Notes under the pieces: model-generated
Seen by the model: the letters and a program-made list of their open reading frames with translations, nothing else
Database searches by the model: none
Told to the model about the DNA's origin: nothing
Made by a program: the position numbers and the translations under genes
Shown here: positions 18,325-27,405 of the stretch, one piece after another
Numbering within the stretch: position 1 is the first letter of the stretch
Layout: each line of letters starts with the position of its first letter
From: Arenimonas fontis
GTDB taxonomy: Bacteria > Pseudomonadota > Gammaproteobacteria > Xanthomonadales > Xanthomonadaceae
Direction of reading: 5' to 3'
DNA length: 64,000 nt
Assembly (NCBI RefSeq): GCF_008386465.1
Contig: NZ_VUOD01000004.1
Span: 1 to 64,000 of the forward strand

Positions 18325-20604
18325 ATGAGCAGCACCCGCAAACTCTGGACCGCGCTGGCGGTCCTGCTCTTGGTCTCGTTCGCAGCCCTGCTCTGGGTGG
18401 GCGGCGAGATCCACCGTGTCATGCCACCGATTCCCGAACGCGTGGTCACCGAGTCCGGGCAGGTGGTGTTCACCAGGGAAGACATCCAGACCGGCCGCCA
18501 GGCCTGGCAGTCCATCGGCGGCCAGCAGCTGGGCTCGATCTGGGGCCACGGCAGCTACGTCGCCCCCGACTGGACCGCCGACTGGCTGCATCGCGAAGCG
18601 GTCGAGCTGCTGGACCGCTGGGCCCGGCGCGACTACCAGGTCCGCAACTTCGCCTCCCTGGAAGCCCCCGAGCAGGCAGCGCTGGAAACCCGGCTGAAGG
18701 AAACGCTTCGCCGCAACACCTTCGACGAGGCCGCCGGCACCATCACCATCGATGACGACCGGCTGGCGGCGATCAACAACGTCGCCGCCCACTACCTCAG
18801 CCTGTTCAGCAACGACCCGGCCACGCGCGAGCTGCGCGAGGCCTATGCCATGAAGGAGGACACCCTGCCGGCGCTGGAGCACCGCCAGGCCATGACCGCC
18901 TTCTTCTGGTGGACGGCCTGGACCGCTGTGACCGAGCGGCCAGGCAAGGACATCAGCTACACCAACAACTGGCCGCATGAGCCGCTGGTCGGCAACGAGC
19001 CCCCGTCCAACCTGCTGATGTGGACGGTGTTCAGCGTGCTGTTCCTGCTGGCCGGCATCGCCCTGCTCGGCTGGCACTATGCGGTCAGCCACGGCGACGA
19101 CCGGCCCGAGCGGCTGCCGCTGGCCGACCCGCTGGCACAGATCCGGGTGACGCCGTCCATGCGCGCCACCGCCAAGTACTTCTGGGTGGTGGTGGCCCTG
19201 TTCCTGACCCAGATCCTGCTCGGCGCGATCACTGCGCACTACCAGGTCGAGGGCCAGGAGGCTTACGGTTTCGCCCTGTCCGAGTTCCTGCCCTACTCGC
19301 TCGCCCGCACCTGGCACACCCAGCTGGCGGTGTTGTGGATCGCCACCGCCTGGCTGGGCATGGGCCTGTACATCGGTCCGGCCATCTCGGGACACGAACC
19401 GAAGTTCCAGGCCCTGGGCGTGAACGTGCTCTGGGTCTGCCTGCTGGTCATCGTGGTGGGCGCCTTCGCCGGCCAGTGGTTCGCCGTGATGCAGGAACTG
19501 GGCCTGGAGAAGAACTTCTGGTTCGGCCACCAGGGCTGGGAGTACGTGGACCTGGGCCGCTTCTGGCAGTGGTTCCTGTTCATCGGCCTTGGCCTGTGGC
19601 TGTTCCTGGTCGGCCGCACCCTGGTGCCGGCCATCCGCAAGGGCGGCGAGCACAAGAACATCACCATCCTGCTGTTCCTCTCGACCGTCTGCATCGGCCT
19701 TTTCTACGGCGCCGGCCTGCTGTACGGCGAGCACACCCACCTGTCCATGGTCGAGTACTGGCGCTGGTGGGTCGTGCACCTGTGGGTCGAGGGCTTCTTC
19801 GAGGTCTTCGCCACCGCGGTCATCGCCTTCCTGTTCACCAAGCTGGGCCTGATCCGCACGAAGACGGCCACGGTCGCGGTGCTGTTCGCCACCATCGTCT
19901 TCATGGCCGGCGGCGTGCTCGGCACCCTGCACCACCTGTACTTCACCGGCACGCCGACGGCGGTGATCGCCCTGGGCGCGTCCTTCTCGGCGCTGGAAGT
20001 GGTGCCGCTGGCCTATGTCGGTTTCGAGGCCTACCACACCTTCAAGCTGGGCAAGGCCACGCCGTGGATGCATCGCTACAAGTGGCCGGTGCTGTTTTTC
20101 GTGGCGGTGGCATTCTGGAACCTGGTGGGCGCCGGCCTGTTCGGTTTCCTGATCAATCCGCCGCTGCCGCTGTACTACATGCAGGGCCTGAACCTGACTC
20201 CGTTGCATGGCCACACTGCGCTGTTCGGTGTCTACGGCATGCTCGGCATCGGCCTGATGCTGTTCTGCCTGCGCGGGATGAAGCCGTTCGCGATCTGGCC
20301 GGACCGGGTGCTGGGCACGGCCTTCTGGGCGCTCAACATCGGGCTGGCCGGAATGGCGCTGTTCACGCTGCTGCCGCTGGGCGTGCTGCAGCTGGATGCG
20401 GCCATCGAGCATGGCTACTGGTATGCGCGTTCGGCGGCGTTCATGCAGCAGCCGATCGTGGAGCTGCTGGTATGGATGCGTGTTCCGGGTGACACGATCT
20501 TCAGTGTCGGTGCGCTGGCGCTGGCCTGGTTCGTGCTTCGTCTCTGGATCGCGCCGAGGCAATCGCAACCCCGGGTGGAGGGGGCCACCGAGTCGGTGCG
20601 CTGA
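18325..20604 (+). CDS. norZ: Quinol-dependent nitric oxide reductase (qNOR)
   Basis: 759 residues. Single-subunit NO reductase taking electrons from quinol and reducing 2 NO to N2O. An N-terminal membrane helix and periplasmic cytochrome-c-like domain without haem motif (about 40-225) lead into 12-13 membrane helices. Metal ligands are visible: H331 (haem b), H485 and E489 in HLWVEG (FeB), H536-H537 in LHHLYF (FeB), and H628/H630 in HGHTALFG (haems). The intact His pair and Glu argue for NO reductase and not NO dismutase. AGGAGA lies 6 bases before the ATG. Confidence 0.95.
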   Translation: MSSTRKLWTALAVLLLVSFAALLWVGGEIHRVMPPIPERVVTESGQVVFTREDIQTGRQAWQSIGGQQLGSIWGHGSYVAPDWTADWLHREAVELLDRWARRDYQVRNFASLEAPEQAALETRLKETLRRNTFDEAAGTITIDDDRLAAINNVAAHYLSLFSNDPATRELREAYAMKEDTLPALEHRQAMTAFFWWTAWTAVTERPGKDISYTNNWPHEPLVGNEPPSNLLMWTVFSVLFLLAGIALLGWHYAVSHGDDRPERLPLADPLAQIRVTPSMRATAKYFWVVVALFLTQILLGAITAHYQVEGQEAYGFALSEFLPYSLARTWHTQLAVLWIATAWLGMGLYIGPAISGHEPKFQALGVNVLWVCLLVIVVGAFAGQWFAVMQELGLEKNFWFGHQGWEYVDLGRFWQWFLFIGLGLWLFLVGRTLVPAIRKGGEHKNITILLFLSTVCIGLFYGAGLLYGEHTHLSMVEYWRWWVVHLWVEGFFEVFATAVIAFLFTKLGLIRTKTATVAVLFATIVFMAGGVLGTLHHLYFTGTPTAVIALGASFSALEVVPLAYVGFEAYHTFKLGKATPWMHRYKWPVLFFVAVAFWNLVGAGLFGFLINPPLPLYYMQGLNLTPLHGHTALFGVYGMLGIGLMLFCLRGMKPFAIWPDRVLGTAFWALNIGLAGMALFTLLPLGVLQLDAAIEHGYWYARSAAFMQQPIVELLVWMRVPGDTIFSVGALALAWFVLRLWIAPRQSQPRVEGATESVR

Positions 20605-20628
20605 GCCACGCACGCGCCGATACCCCAA

Positions 20629-20658
20629 GGGGCCGCCGCAATGGCGGCCCCGTTTTTT
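20629..20658 (+). terminator. Rho-independent terminator after norZ
   Basis: A perfect 9-bp stem (20629-20637 with 20643-20651), a 5-base GCAAT loop and GTTTTTT. It lies 25 bases beyond the norZ stop and isolates norZ from nnrS. Confidence 0.9.
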
Positions 20659-20682
20659 CCGGCGCTGGGGGCGAGATCCTGC

Positions 20683-21141
20683 GTGTCGGCGGAGAGCCGG
20701 GCCCTCGTCCGCGGCGGGTTGCAGCCTCGGTGGAGGCGGTGTGTGGGGTCCTCGTCCGGGACGCCGTAAACCCGTCCATGGGGGCTCGGTCGCGGCATCC
20801 ATGCCGCTCACGCCCGGCCGACGACCCCACACACCACCTCCTCGAACCCTTCGCCGGCGCGGTGGCCGAGGACCCGTCCCCTCTCCGGGACCTTCGCCCG
20901 CGCTCGTCGTGGGGGGTTTGGCGGGTGCCTACGCTGGGATAGGGCAGGCCTGGCCAAGGCCTGCGCTGCCGAAGCGACGCCGTTCGCGGCGGCACGGCAG
21001 ACGCGTCCTGGCGGCCCCAGCGACGGTCGGCGCCTCCCCCTCATGACGCGGCGGCGCCACTTGCCAAGCCAACAGGCCGCCAGGGAACGCGACATCACAA
21101 ACGCCGGCGTACCGGACGAGGGCCCGGCTCTCCGCCGACAC
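20683..21141. repeat. 459-bp gene-free segment bounded by perfect 29-bp inverted repeats
   Basis: The left arm (20683-20711) and right arm (21113-21141) are exact reverse complements over 29 bases, starting GTGTCGGCGGAGAGCC. Beyond the arms, similarity continues weakly for about 12 bases. The enclosed DNA has no credible gene; reading frames here lack recognisable protein features and run on both strands. It looks like a MITE-like or degenerate mobile element. No target-site duplication was recognised. With its margins it fills the 646-base gap between norZ and nnrS. Confidence 0.8.
20738..20835. repeat. Nested palindromic intergenic element
   Basis: Inside the larger element a 13-bp perfect inverted repeat (20738-20750 with 20823-20835, GGTGTGTGGGGTC) encloses a CCATGG-containing stretch and a hairpin GCGGCATCCATGCCGC (20793-20808). 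The style (GTAAACCC, CCATGGGGGC, GCGGCATCCATGCCGC) resembles dispersed intergenic repeats I recall from gammaproteobacterial genomes; this is recollection and was not searched. Confidence 0.65.
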
Positions 21142-21182
21142 CGGAGGTCTCACCCGTGGCGCAGCCCCTGATCGCGATGCGA

Positions 21183-21196
21183 ATGACTTGCGTCAA
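21183..21196. promoter_or_regulatory. FNR/DNR box upstream of nnrS
   Basis: ATGACTTGCGTCAA, one mismatch in the first half site, centred about 61 bp before the GTG start. CATGCT at 21219-21224 is spaced as a class II -10. Confidence 0.65.
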
Positions 21197-21250
21197 GGCG
21201 GCCCGGAGCCCGGGAGGCCATGCTTCAGGCCCAACAGGAGGAGTCGGAAC

Positions 21251-22465
21251 GTGGCCCGACCAATTCCCGTCAACCAGAGCCTGCCCCTGCCCATCACCGC
21301 AGCCCCGCACCGCCTGATGTTCTTCATCGGTGCTGCCAACGTGCTCGCCGCCATGGCCTGGTGGACCGGTTGGCTGGGCGGCGGCATGACCAACCCCAGC
21401 GTACCGGCGGGGTGGATGCATGCCTTCACCATGCAGTACCAGGTGCTGCCGGCCTTCATCTTCGGCTTCCTGCTGACCGTCTTTCCGCGCTGGATGGGCC
21501 AGCGCGAGCCGACCCGCTGGCACTACCTGCCGGTGGGCCTCGGATTGCTGCTGGGGCAGGCGCTGACCCTGATCGGGCTGTTCCGCGGCTCCGACCTGCT
21601 GCTGCACCTGGGCGTGGTGAACACGCTGGCCGGCTGGATCGCCGCCATGGCGGTGCTGGTGGGCTGGTTGCTGCGCGACGGCAGCGGCTGCTGGCACGCG
21701 GTGTCATGCTTCGCGGCGCTGCTGGTGGGGCTGGCGGGGCTGCTGGCCTTCGCCGCCTACCTGCACCTGCCGGGCGAGCCGCGGCTGGCCTTCGCCATGC
21801 TGAAGATCGGCAGCTTCGGCCTGCTGGTGCCGATCTACACCACGGTGGCGCACCGGATGTTTCCCTTCTTCGCCGGCAATGTCGTGCCCGGCTACCGGCC
21901 GTGGCGGCCGATGGCCTGGCTGGCGGCGTGCTGGCCGCTGTGGCTCGGGCATGTCGGCCTGGAGCTGGCGCACCTGCACCAGTGGCTGTGGCTGGTGGAC
22001 CTGCCGCTGCTGGGCCTGAGCGCCTACTGGCTGTGGCGGAACTGGCCACGCGGCAAGGCGCCGGCACTGCTGCGGGTGCTGTTCATCGGCTATGCCTGGC
22101 TGCCGATCGCGCTGGCGCTGTATTCGGCGCAGAGCCTGTGGTTCTTCATCTCCGACACCTTCGTCCTCGGCCGGGCGCCGGTACATGCGGTGTCGGTGGG
22201 CTTCTTCGGCAGCCTGCTGGTAGCCATGGTCACCCGCGTCACCCAGGGGCACTCGGGCCGGCCGCTGGTGCTGGGAACCATTCCCGGCGTCGCCTTCGCC
22301 GGCATGCAGGCGGTGGCGCTGCTGCGGGTGCTGGCCGAGCTGATGGCGAACCCGGCGCCCTGGTTCCTCGCCGCCGGCCTTGGCTGGCTGGCGGTGTTCC
22401 TGCCCTGGGTGCTGCGTTCGTTGTGGATCTACCTGACCCCGCGCGCCGACGGGCGCCCGGGCTGA
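21251..22465 (+). CDS. nnrS: NnrS-family haem-copper membrane protein
   Basis: 404 residues, about 12 membrane helices. NnrS proteins are induced by NO and protect against nitrosative stress, probably by keeping NO away from iron pools. Conserved His-bearing segments include AFTMQYQ, TTVAHRMFPFF and HAVSVGFFGSLLVAM with TRVTQGHSGRPL near the C-terminus. The GTG start at 21251 is supported by AGGAGGAG about 7 bases upstream. First gene of an operon running to ubiD. Confidence 0.9.
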   Translation: MARPIPVNQSLPLPITAAPHRLMFFIGAANVLAAMAWWTGWLGGGMTNPSVPAGWMHAFTMQYQVLPAFIFGFLLTVFPRWMGQREPTRWHYLPVGLGLLLGQALTLIGLFRGSDLLLHLGVVNTLAGWIAAMAVLVGWLLRDGSGCWHAVSCFAALLVGLAGLLAFAAYLHLPGEPRLAFAMLKIGSFGLLVPIYTTVAHRMFPFFAGNVVPGYRPWRPMAWLAACWPLWLGHVGLELAHLHQWLWLVDLPLLGLSAYWLWRNWPRGKAPALLRVLFIGYAWLPIALALYSAQSLWFFISDTFVLGRAPVHAVSVGFFGSLLVAMVTRVTQGHSGRPLVLGTIPGVAFAGMQAVALLRVLAELMANPAPWFLAAGLGWLAVFLPWVLRSLWIYLTPRADGRPG

Positions 22466-22481
22466 GCATGGAAGCAATCGC

Positions 22482-22883
22482 GTGATCGCCTATTACCTGC
22501 AGATCAAGATGGTGCACGTCGCCGCGGTACTGGCCAGCGGCGGCCTGTTCGCCCTGCGCGGCGCCCTGGTGCTGGCCGGCCAGCGCTGGGCGATGGCGGC
22601 GCCACTGCGCTACCTCAGCTACACGATAGACACCGTGCTGCTGACGGCGGCGCTGATGCTGCTGACCGCGCTCAAGCTCAATCCCTTCGTCACTCCCTGG
22701 CTCAGCCTGAAGCTGGCGCTGCTGGTGGCCTACGTCGTGCTGGGCAGTCTGGCGCTCAAGCGCGCCCGCAGCCGCCGCGCCCGGGTGGTGTGCTATCTGG
22801 CGGCGCTGGCCTGCTTCGGCTTCACGTACACGGTGGCGCGCGCGCACCACCCGCTGGGCATCCTGCAGTCGCTGCTGTCATGA
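22482..22883 (+). CDS. SirB-family small membrane protein
   Basis: 133 residues, GTG start, four predicted membrane helices, with an early KMVHVAAVLASGG helix and a C-terminal TVARAHHPLG. SirB-like proteins are small integral membrane proteins of unknown biochemical role, often found near respiratory genes. It lies 16 bases after nnrS and overlaps the decarboxylase gene by 4 bp (ATGA), so it is cotranscribed. Family assignment rests on size, topology and the His-containing first helix. Confidence 0.7.
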   Translation: MIAYYLQIKMVHVAAVLASGGLFALRGALVLAGQRWAMAAPLRYLSYTIDTVLLTAALMLLTALKLNPFVTPWLSLKLALLVAYVVLGSLALKRARSRRARVVCYLAALACFGFTYTVARAHHPLGILQSLLS

Positions 22884-24805
22884 CCTCCCCTGCCGTCCAT
22901 CCCTGTTTCCTCGGTCCCTATGGCGAGAACGACACGCTGCTGGAGAAGCTGGTCGTCGAGTTCCTGCGCGACCACGTCTACTGGCGCCGCAACTTCCATC
23001 CCGAGGATCCGCCGGCGATCCCGACCTGGGCCGCCGACACCCCGGCCTTCCGCCAGTTCGAGGCGCGCATGCGCCGCGAACTGCACGCGCTGTCGGCGGC
23101 GCTCAAGCGTTCGGTGCCCTTCCACAGCCCGCGCTACATCGGCCACATGGTCTCCGACCTGCTGCTGCCCGGCCTGGCGGCACAGTTCCTGACCCTGCCC
23201 TACAACCCGAACAACGTCAGCATCGACGCCGCGCCCGTCACCATCGACCTGGAGCTGAAGGTCGGGCTGCAGTTGGCACGCATGTTCGGCTACGTCAGCG
23301 ATCCGGCCCGGCCCGACTGTGCCTTCGGCCACCTGACCTCCGGCGGCACCCTGGCCAATTTCCAGGCCCTGCGCCTGGCGCTGGCGCTGAAGGCCTTCCC
23401 GGTCGCGCTGCGGGCGGTGTCGCCGCCGGGCCTGGACCTGCCGGGCGACGACCGCGCCGCCTTCAACCTCACGCCGGCGGCGAGCATCGAGCTGCTCGAG
23501 CAGTGGAACGCCTTCCTGGCCGGCTGCGACGGCCGCGAGCGCCGGCGCTGGCGCCAGGCGCTGACGGCGCAGCGGCTGGAGACCCTGGGCATGGCCGAGT
23601 TCCTGTCCCGGCACCTGACCCTGGAATCGCCGCGGGTGCTGGCGCCGGTCACCGCCCACTATTCCTGGTCCAAGGGCATGAAGCTGATGGGCCTGGGCCG
23701 GGCCCGGCTGGAACTGGTGCCCGAGCGCGGCATGCGCACCGATCCGGAAGCGCTAGAGGAGGTTCTCGAGCGTTGCCGCCGCCAGCGCCAGCCGGTGCTG
23801 ATGGTGGTCGCGGTGTTTGGCAGCACCGAGTTCGGCACGGTGGATCCGCTGCACGAGCTGGTCGCCGCCCGCGAGCGCTGGGCCGCGCGTGGTCTGGGCT
23901 TCGGCGTGCACGTGGATGCCGCCTGGGGCGGCTACCTGGCCACGCTGTTCCGCCGCCCGGACGGCGACCTGCGCACGCTGGCGGAGATGCGCGGTGAGTT
24001 TCGCGACTTCCCGACACCGGAGGTGCATGCGGCAGTCGCGGCGCTGCCGCAGGTGGACTCCATCACCGTGGATCCGCACAAGCTCGGCTACATCTCCTAC
24101 GGCGCCGGCGCCTTCCTCTGCCGCGACCAGCGCGCCATGCCGCTGCTAGCCGAGGAGGCCGACTACGTCTTCACCGCCGGGGACGACGGCAACTACTTCC
24201 AGCGCTACCGGCAGCTGGGCCGCTACATCCCGGAAGGCTCCAAGCCGGGCGCGGCGGCGGCAGCGGTCTATGTCACCCACCAGGTGCTGCCGCTGGACCA
24301 CGAGCACTTCGGCGCCCTGCCGCGCGAATCCATCCTCGCCACCGAATCCTTCCGCACCGCCGCCACCCGTTTCGCCGCGCGCATGGAGGGCCAGCTGCAC
24401 TGCCGCGTGCCCTTCGAACCGGACAGCAACCTGATCTGCCTGGCGCTGAATCCCGCCGGCAACCGCGACGTGGCGCGCATGAACCGCTTCGTCCGCGCCC
24501 TGCACCGCCGCCTGAGCTACGACCCGCGGCAGCCGCTGCAGGCGCGCGAGTTCTTCGGCTCGATGACCACGCTGCGGCCGGACGTGCTTGGCCAGGAGGA
24601 CAGCCTGCGCATCCTCGGCATGCTCGAGCTGGATCCGGCGACGCTGGACGTCGGCGGCGAGGACGACGACCGCCTGGTGGTGCTGCGGCACACGCTGATG
24701 AATCCCTTCCTGCTGGACGACGGCCACGGCCGCAGCTACCTGGAGCTCTACTTCGACTACCTGGAGCAGCAGGCACTGGCGCTGATGGAGACGGAGCCGG
24801 CATGA
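22880..24805 (+). CDS. PLP-dependent decarboxylase, tyrosine-decarboxylase-like
   Basis: 641 residues. Group II PLP decarboxylase most like bacterial tyrosine decarboxylases. Shared landmarks are FLGPYGEN and YWRRNFHPEDPP near the N-terminus, GHMVSDLLLPGL, TAHYSWSKG, HVDAAWGGY, the PLP lysine in TVDPHKLGYISYGAG and YIPEGSKPGA. The expected reaction is removal of CO2 from an aromatic amino acid, but the substrate is unproven. It overlaps both neighbours by 4 bp, in an operon with nnrS and ubiD, and carries no amino-acid/amine antiporter nearby, so a simple acid-resistance role is unlikely. Confidence 0.82.
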   Translation: MTSPAVHPCFLGPYGENDTLLEKLVVEFLRDHVYWRRNFHPEDPPAIPTWAADTPAFRQFEARMRRELHALSAALKRSVPFHSPRYIGHMVSDLLLPGLAAQFLTLPYNPNNVSIDAAPVTIDLELKVGLQLARMFGYVSDPARPDCAFGHLTSGGTLANFQALRLALALKAFPVALRAVSPPGLDLPGDDRAAFNLTPAASIELLEQWNAFLAGCDGRERRRWRQALTAQRLETLGMAEFLSRHLTLESPRVLAPVTAHYSWSKGMKLMGLGRARLELVPERGMRTDPEALEEVLERCRRQRQPVLMVVAVFGSTEFGTVDPLHELVAARERWAARGLGFGVHVDAAWGGYLATLFRRPDGDLRTLAEMRGEFRDFPTPEVHAAVAALPQVDSITVDPHKLGYISYGAGAFLCRDQRAMPLLAEEADYVFTAGDDGNYFQRYRQLGRYIPEGSKPGAAAAAVYVTHQVLPLDHEHFGALPRESILATESFRTAATRFAARMEGQLHCRVPFEPDSNLICLALNPAGNRDVARMNRFVRALHRRLSYDPRQPLQAREFFGSMTTLRPDVLGQEDSLRILGMLELDPATLDVGGEDDDRLVVLRHTLMNPFLLDDGHGRSYLELYFDYLEQQALALMETEPA

Positions 24806-25851
24806 GCCGCGCCTGGCTCAAGGCGGCGCTGGACTGTCTGGCCCAGGAGGCGGCGCGCTCGGCCGACACGCACCTGCTGCGCCTGGATCTGCCGGCCTTT
24901 CCCGGCGTCCGCTTCTATTTCAAGGACGAGGCCGCACACCCCACCGGCAGCCTCAAGCACCGGCTGGCGCGCTCGCTCTACCTGTACGCACTGTGTAACG
25001 GCCGCCTGCGCGAGGGCCAGGGCGTGATCGACGCCTCCTCGGGCAGTACCGCCATCTCCGAGGCCTGGTTCGCCCGCCTGCTCGGCCTGCGCTTCCTGGC
25101 GGTGATGCCGGCCTGCACGGCGCCGGCCAAGGTCCGCCTGCTGCGTGGCCTGGGCGCCGAATGCGTGCTGGTGCCGGCCGGCGTCGACGCCGAGGCGGTG
25201 GCGCGGCAGCGGGCAGAAAGCGAAGGTCTCTGCTACCTCGACCAGTTCGGCCTGGCCGAGCGCGCCACCGACTGGCGCGGCAACAACAACATCGCCGAAT
25301 CCATAGTGGCGCAGATGGCGCGCGAGCCCGATCCGGAGTCGGCCTGGATCGTCTGCGGCGCCGGCACCGGCGGCACCTCGGCCACCATCGGCCGCTACCT
25401 GCGCTACCGCCGGCTCGACACTCGCGTCTGCGTCGCCGAACCCACTGGCGGCGCCTTCGCCGAAGGCTGGCGGCGGCGCGATGGCGAGGCCCGCGCCAGC
25501 CGGCCCACCCTGATCGAGGGCATCGGCCGCCTGCGGGTCGAACCGGGTTTCCTGTTCGATGTCGTGGACGAGGTGATCGAAGTGGATGACGGCGATTCCA
25601 TCGCCGCCGCCTGGTGGCTGGAGCAGGCCCTGGGCCGCCGCTACGGCGGCAGCTCCGGCACCAACCTGGTGGCCTGCCTGCGCCTGGCCGCCGGCATGCG
25701 CGAACGCGGCGAGCGCGGCAGCATCGTCAGCCTGCTCTGCGATCACGGCGAGCGCTACGGCGAAACCCTGTTCAACGCCGACTGGCTGGCCGCCCGCGGC
25801 ATCGCCCTGCCCGATCATCACCGGCGCCTGGCGGACCGCCTGGCCGCCTGA
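24802..25851 (+). CDS. PLP-dependent cysteine synthase / desulfhydrase-like protein
   Basis: 349 residues. Fold-type II PLP enzyme. The PLP lysine lies in TGSLKHRLA (about residue 53), the substrate loop is ASSGSTAIS and the phosphate cradle is GAGTGGTSATIGRY. This branch is commonly labelled cysteine synthase family; some members (Cds1) are cysteine desulfhydrases releasing H2S. Overlaps the decarboxylase gene by 4 bp and ends 5 bp before ubiD. Role in this operon is unknown: sulfide for Fe-S clusters and an unrelated beta-elimination are both possible. Confidence 0.8.
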   Translation: MSRAWLKAALDCLAQEAARSADTHLLRLDLPAFPGVRFYFKDEAAHPTGSLKHRLARSLYLYALCNGRLREGQGVIDASSGSTAISEAWFARLLGLRFLAVMPACTAPAKVRLLRGLGAECVLVPAGVDAEAVARQRAESEGLCYLDQFGLAERATDWRGNNNIAESIVAQMAREPDPESAWIVCGAGTGGTSATIGRYLRYRRLDTRVCVAEPTGGAFAEGWRRRDGEARASRPTLIEGIGRLRVEPGFLFDVVDEVIEVDDGDSIAAAWWLEQALGRRYGGSSGTNLVACLRLAAGMRERGERGSIVSLLCDHGERYGETLFNADWLAARGIALPDHHRRLADRLAA

Positions 25852-25856
25852 CCGCC

Positions 25857-27338
25857 ATGGCCTGCCACGACCTGCGCGGTTTCCTCGACACCCTGCAGCG
25901 CCATGGCCAGCTGCTGCGTGTGCCGCATCCGGTGGATCCGGAGCTGGAAAGCACCGCCCTGTGCCGTCTGGCCCTGAAACGGGGCGGCCCGGCCCTGCTG
26001 ATGGAAAAGCCGGTCGGCGCCGCGCATCCGCTGCTGGGCAACCTGTTCGGGCACCGCCGCCGCATCGAGCTGGCCCTGGGCGACCGGCCGCTGGCCTCGC
26101 TGCGCGAACTGGGCGAGCTGCTGGCGGCGCTGAAGGAACCACGCTGGCCGGGTAACCTGCGCGAGGCGCTCACCAGCTGGCCGGAACTGGCGCAGCTGGC
26201 ACACGTCGCGCCCCGGCACGTGGACGAGGCCGCCTTCAACGAGGAAGTGCTGGAAGGCGACGCGGTCGATCTCGGCCGACTGCCGATCCAGCGCTGCTGG
26301 CCCGGCGATGTCGCCCGCCTGATCACCTTCGGCCTGGTCATCACCCGCGGCACCCGGCAGTCGCGGCAGAACATTGCCATCTATCGCCAGCAGCTGCTCG
26401 GCCGCAACCGGGTGATCATGCGCTGGCTGCCGCATCGCGGCGGCGCCCTGGACTACGCCGACTGGCGTGCCACGCATCCCGACCGTCCCTTCCCGGTGCT
26501 GGTGGCGCTGGGCGCCGATCCGGCGACAATGTTGGCGGCGGTGGCGCCGGTGCCCGACACGCTGTCGGAGTTCGAGTTCGCTGGTCTGCTGCGCGGCGCC
26601 CGCAGCCGCGTCTGGCGCAGCGCCCTGACCGGCCTGGACGCGCCGGCCGGCGCCGAGATCCTGATGGAAGGCTTCATCCACCCCGGCGACACCGCCATCG
26701 AGGGCCCCTTCGGCGACCACACCGGCCATTACAACGGCCAAGGCGAGTTTCCGGTGCTCACCATCGAACGCCTGCGCCTGCGCCATAGCGCCATCTACCA
26801 CGGCAGTTACATGGGCCGCTCGCCTGAGGACGAGCCCTCGGTGCTGGCCTCGGCGCTGAACGAGGTCTTCGTACCGATCATGCGCCGGACCTTCCCGGAG
26901 GTCGTGGACTTCTACCTGCCGCCGGAAGCCTGCTCCTATCGCATCGCCCTGGTCAGCATCCGCAAGCAGTATCCCGGCCACGCCCGCCGGATCATGATGG
27001 CCGTCTGGTCCTGGCTGCGGCAGTTCACCTACACCAAGTTCGTCATCGTCACCGACGACGACATCGACGTGCGCGACTGGGGCCAGGTGCTGTGGGCGGT
27101 GGCCAACCGCGTGGACCCGGTCCGCGACAGCCTGTTGGTGGGCAACTCGCCGATCGACTACCTCGACTTCTCCAGCCCGGCGCCCAACCTCGGCTCCAAG
27201 CTCGGCCTGGACGCCACCTGCAAGTGCCCGGCGGAGACCTCGCGCGCCTGGCCCGAACCCATCACCCCCGATCCCGCCGTGGACCGGCGCATGCAGGCCC
27301 TGCTGGATTCGCTGCAGGAGAAGCGGTCGGTGATCTGA
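25857..27338 (+). CDS. ubiD: UbiD-family 3-polyprenyl-4-hydroxybenzoate decarboxylase
   Basis: 493 residues, close to E. coli UbiD (497). Uses prenylated FMN, made by UbiX (not in this window), to decarboxylate the ubiquinone precursor. Landmarks: N-terminal DLRGFLDTLQRHGQL, GPFGDHTGHYNGQGEFPVL, and the C-terminal VDPVRD...DATCKCPAE region. Decarboxylation needs no O2, so it serves aerobic and anaerobic ubiquinone synthesis. Its position at the end of the nnrS operon and next to ubiUV ties the operon to quinone supply. Confidence 0.92.
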   Translation: MACHDLRGFLDTLQRHGQLLRVPHPVDPELESTALCRLALKRGGPALLMEKPVGAAHPLLGNLFGHRRRIELALGDRPLASLRELGELLAALKEPRWPGNLREALTSWPELAQLAHVAPRHVDEAAFNEEVLEGDAVDLGRLPIQRCWPGDVARLITFGLVITRGTRQSRQNIAIYRQQLLGRNRVIMRWLPHRGGALDYADWRATHPDRPFPVLVALGADPATMLAAVAPVPDTLSEFEFAGLLRGARSRVWRSALTGLDAPAGAEILMEGFIHPGDTAIEGPFGDHTGHYNGQGEFPVLTIERLRLRHSAIYHGSYMGRSPEDEPSVLASALNEVFVPIMRRTFPEVVDFYLPPEACSYRIALVSIRKQYPGHARRIMMAVWSWLRQFTYTKFVIVTDDDIDVRDWGQVLWAVANRVDPVRDSLLVGNSPIDYLDFSSPAPNLGSKLGLDATCKCPAETSRAWPEPITPDPAVDRRMQALLDSLQEKRSVI

Positions 27339-27348
27339 CGCAGGTCAA
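27335..27348. promoter_or_regulatory. FNR/DNR box upstream of ubiU
   Basis: CTGACGCAGGTCAA, one mismatch in the first half site, overlapping the ubiD stop codon and centred about 64 bp before the ubiU ATG. Confidence 0.7.
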
Positions 27349-27405
27349 GGACAGGGGGCGGGCGGACGCGGAGGATGGCGACTGTCCGTCGAAGGGAGCT
27401 CGTCC

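Noticed and set aside
18325-20604. NO dismutase (Nod) instead of NO reductase
   Set aside because: The His pair at 536-537 and Glu 489 expected for qNOR are intact.
20640-21180. Small proteins encoded between norZ and nnrS
   Set aside because: Overlapping frames on both strands inside an inverted-repeat element, with no recognisable domains or good ribosome sites.
24802-25851. Biosynthetic O-acetylserine sulfhydrylase (CysK)
   Set aside because: The sequence fits the divergent Cds1-like branch better and lies with no cysteine biosynthesis genes.
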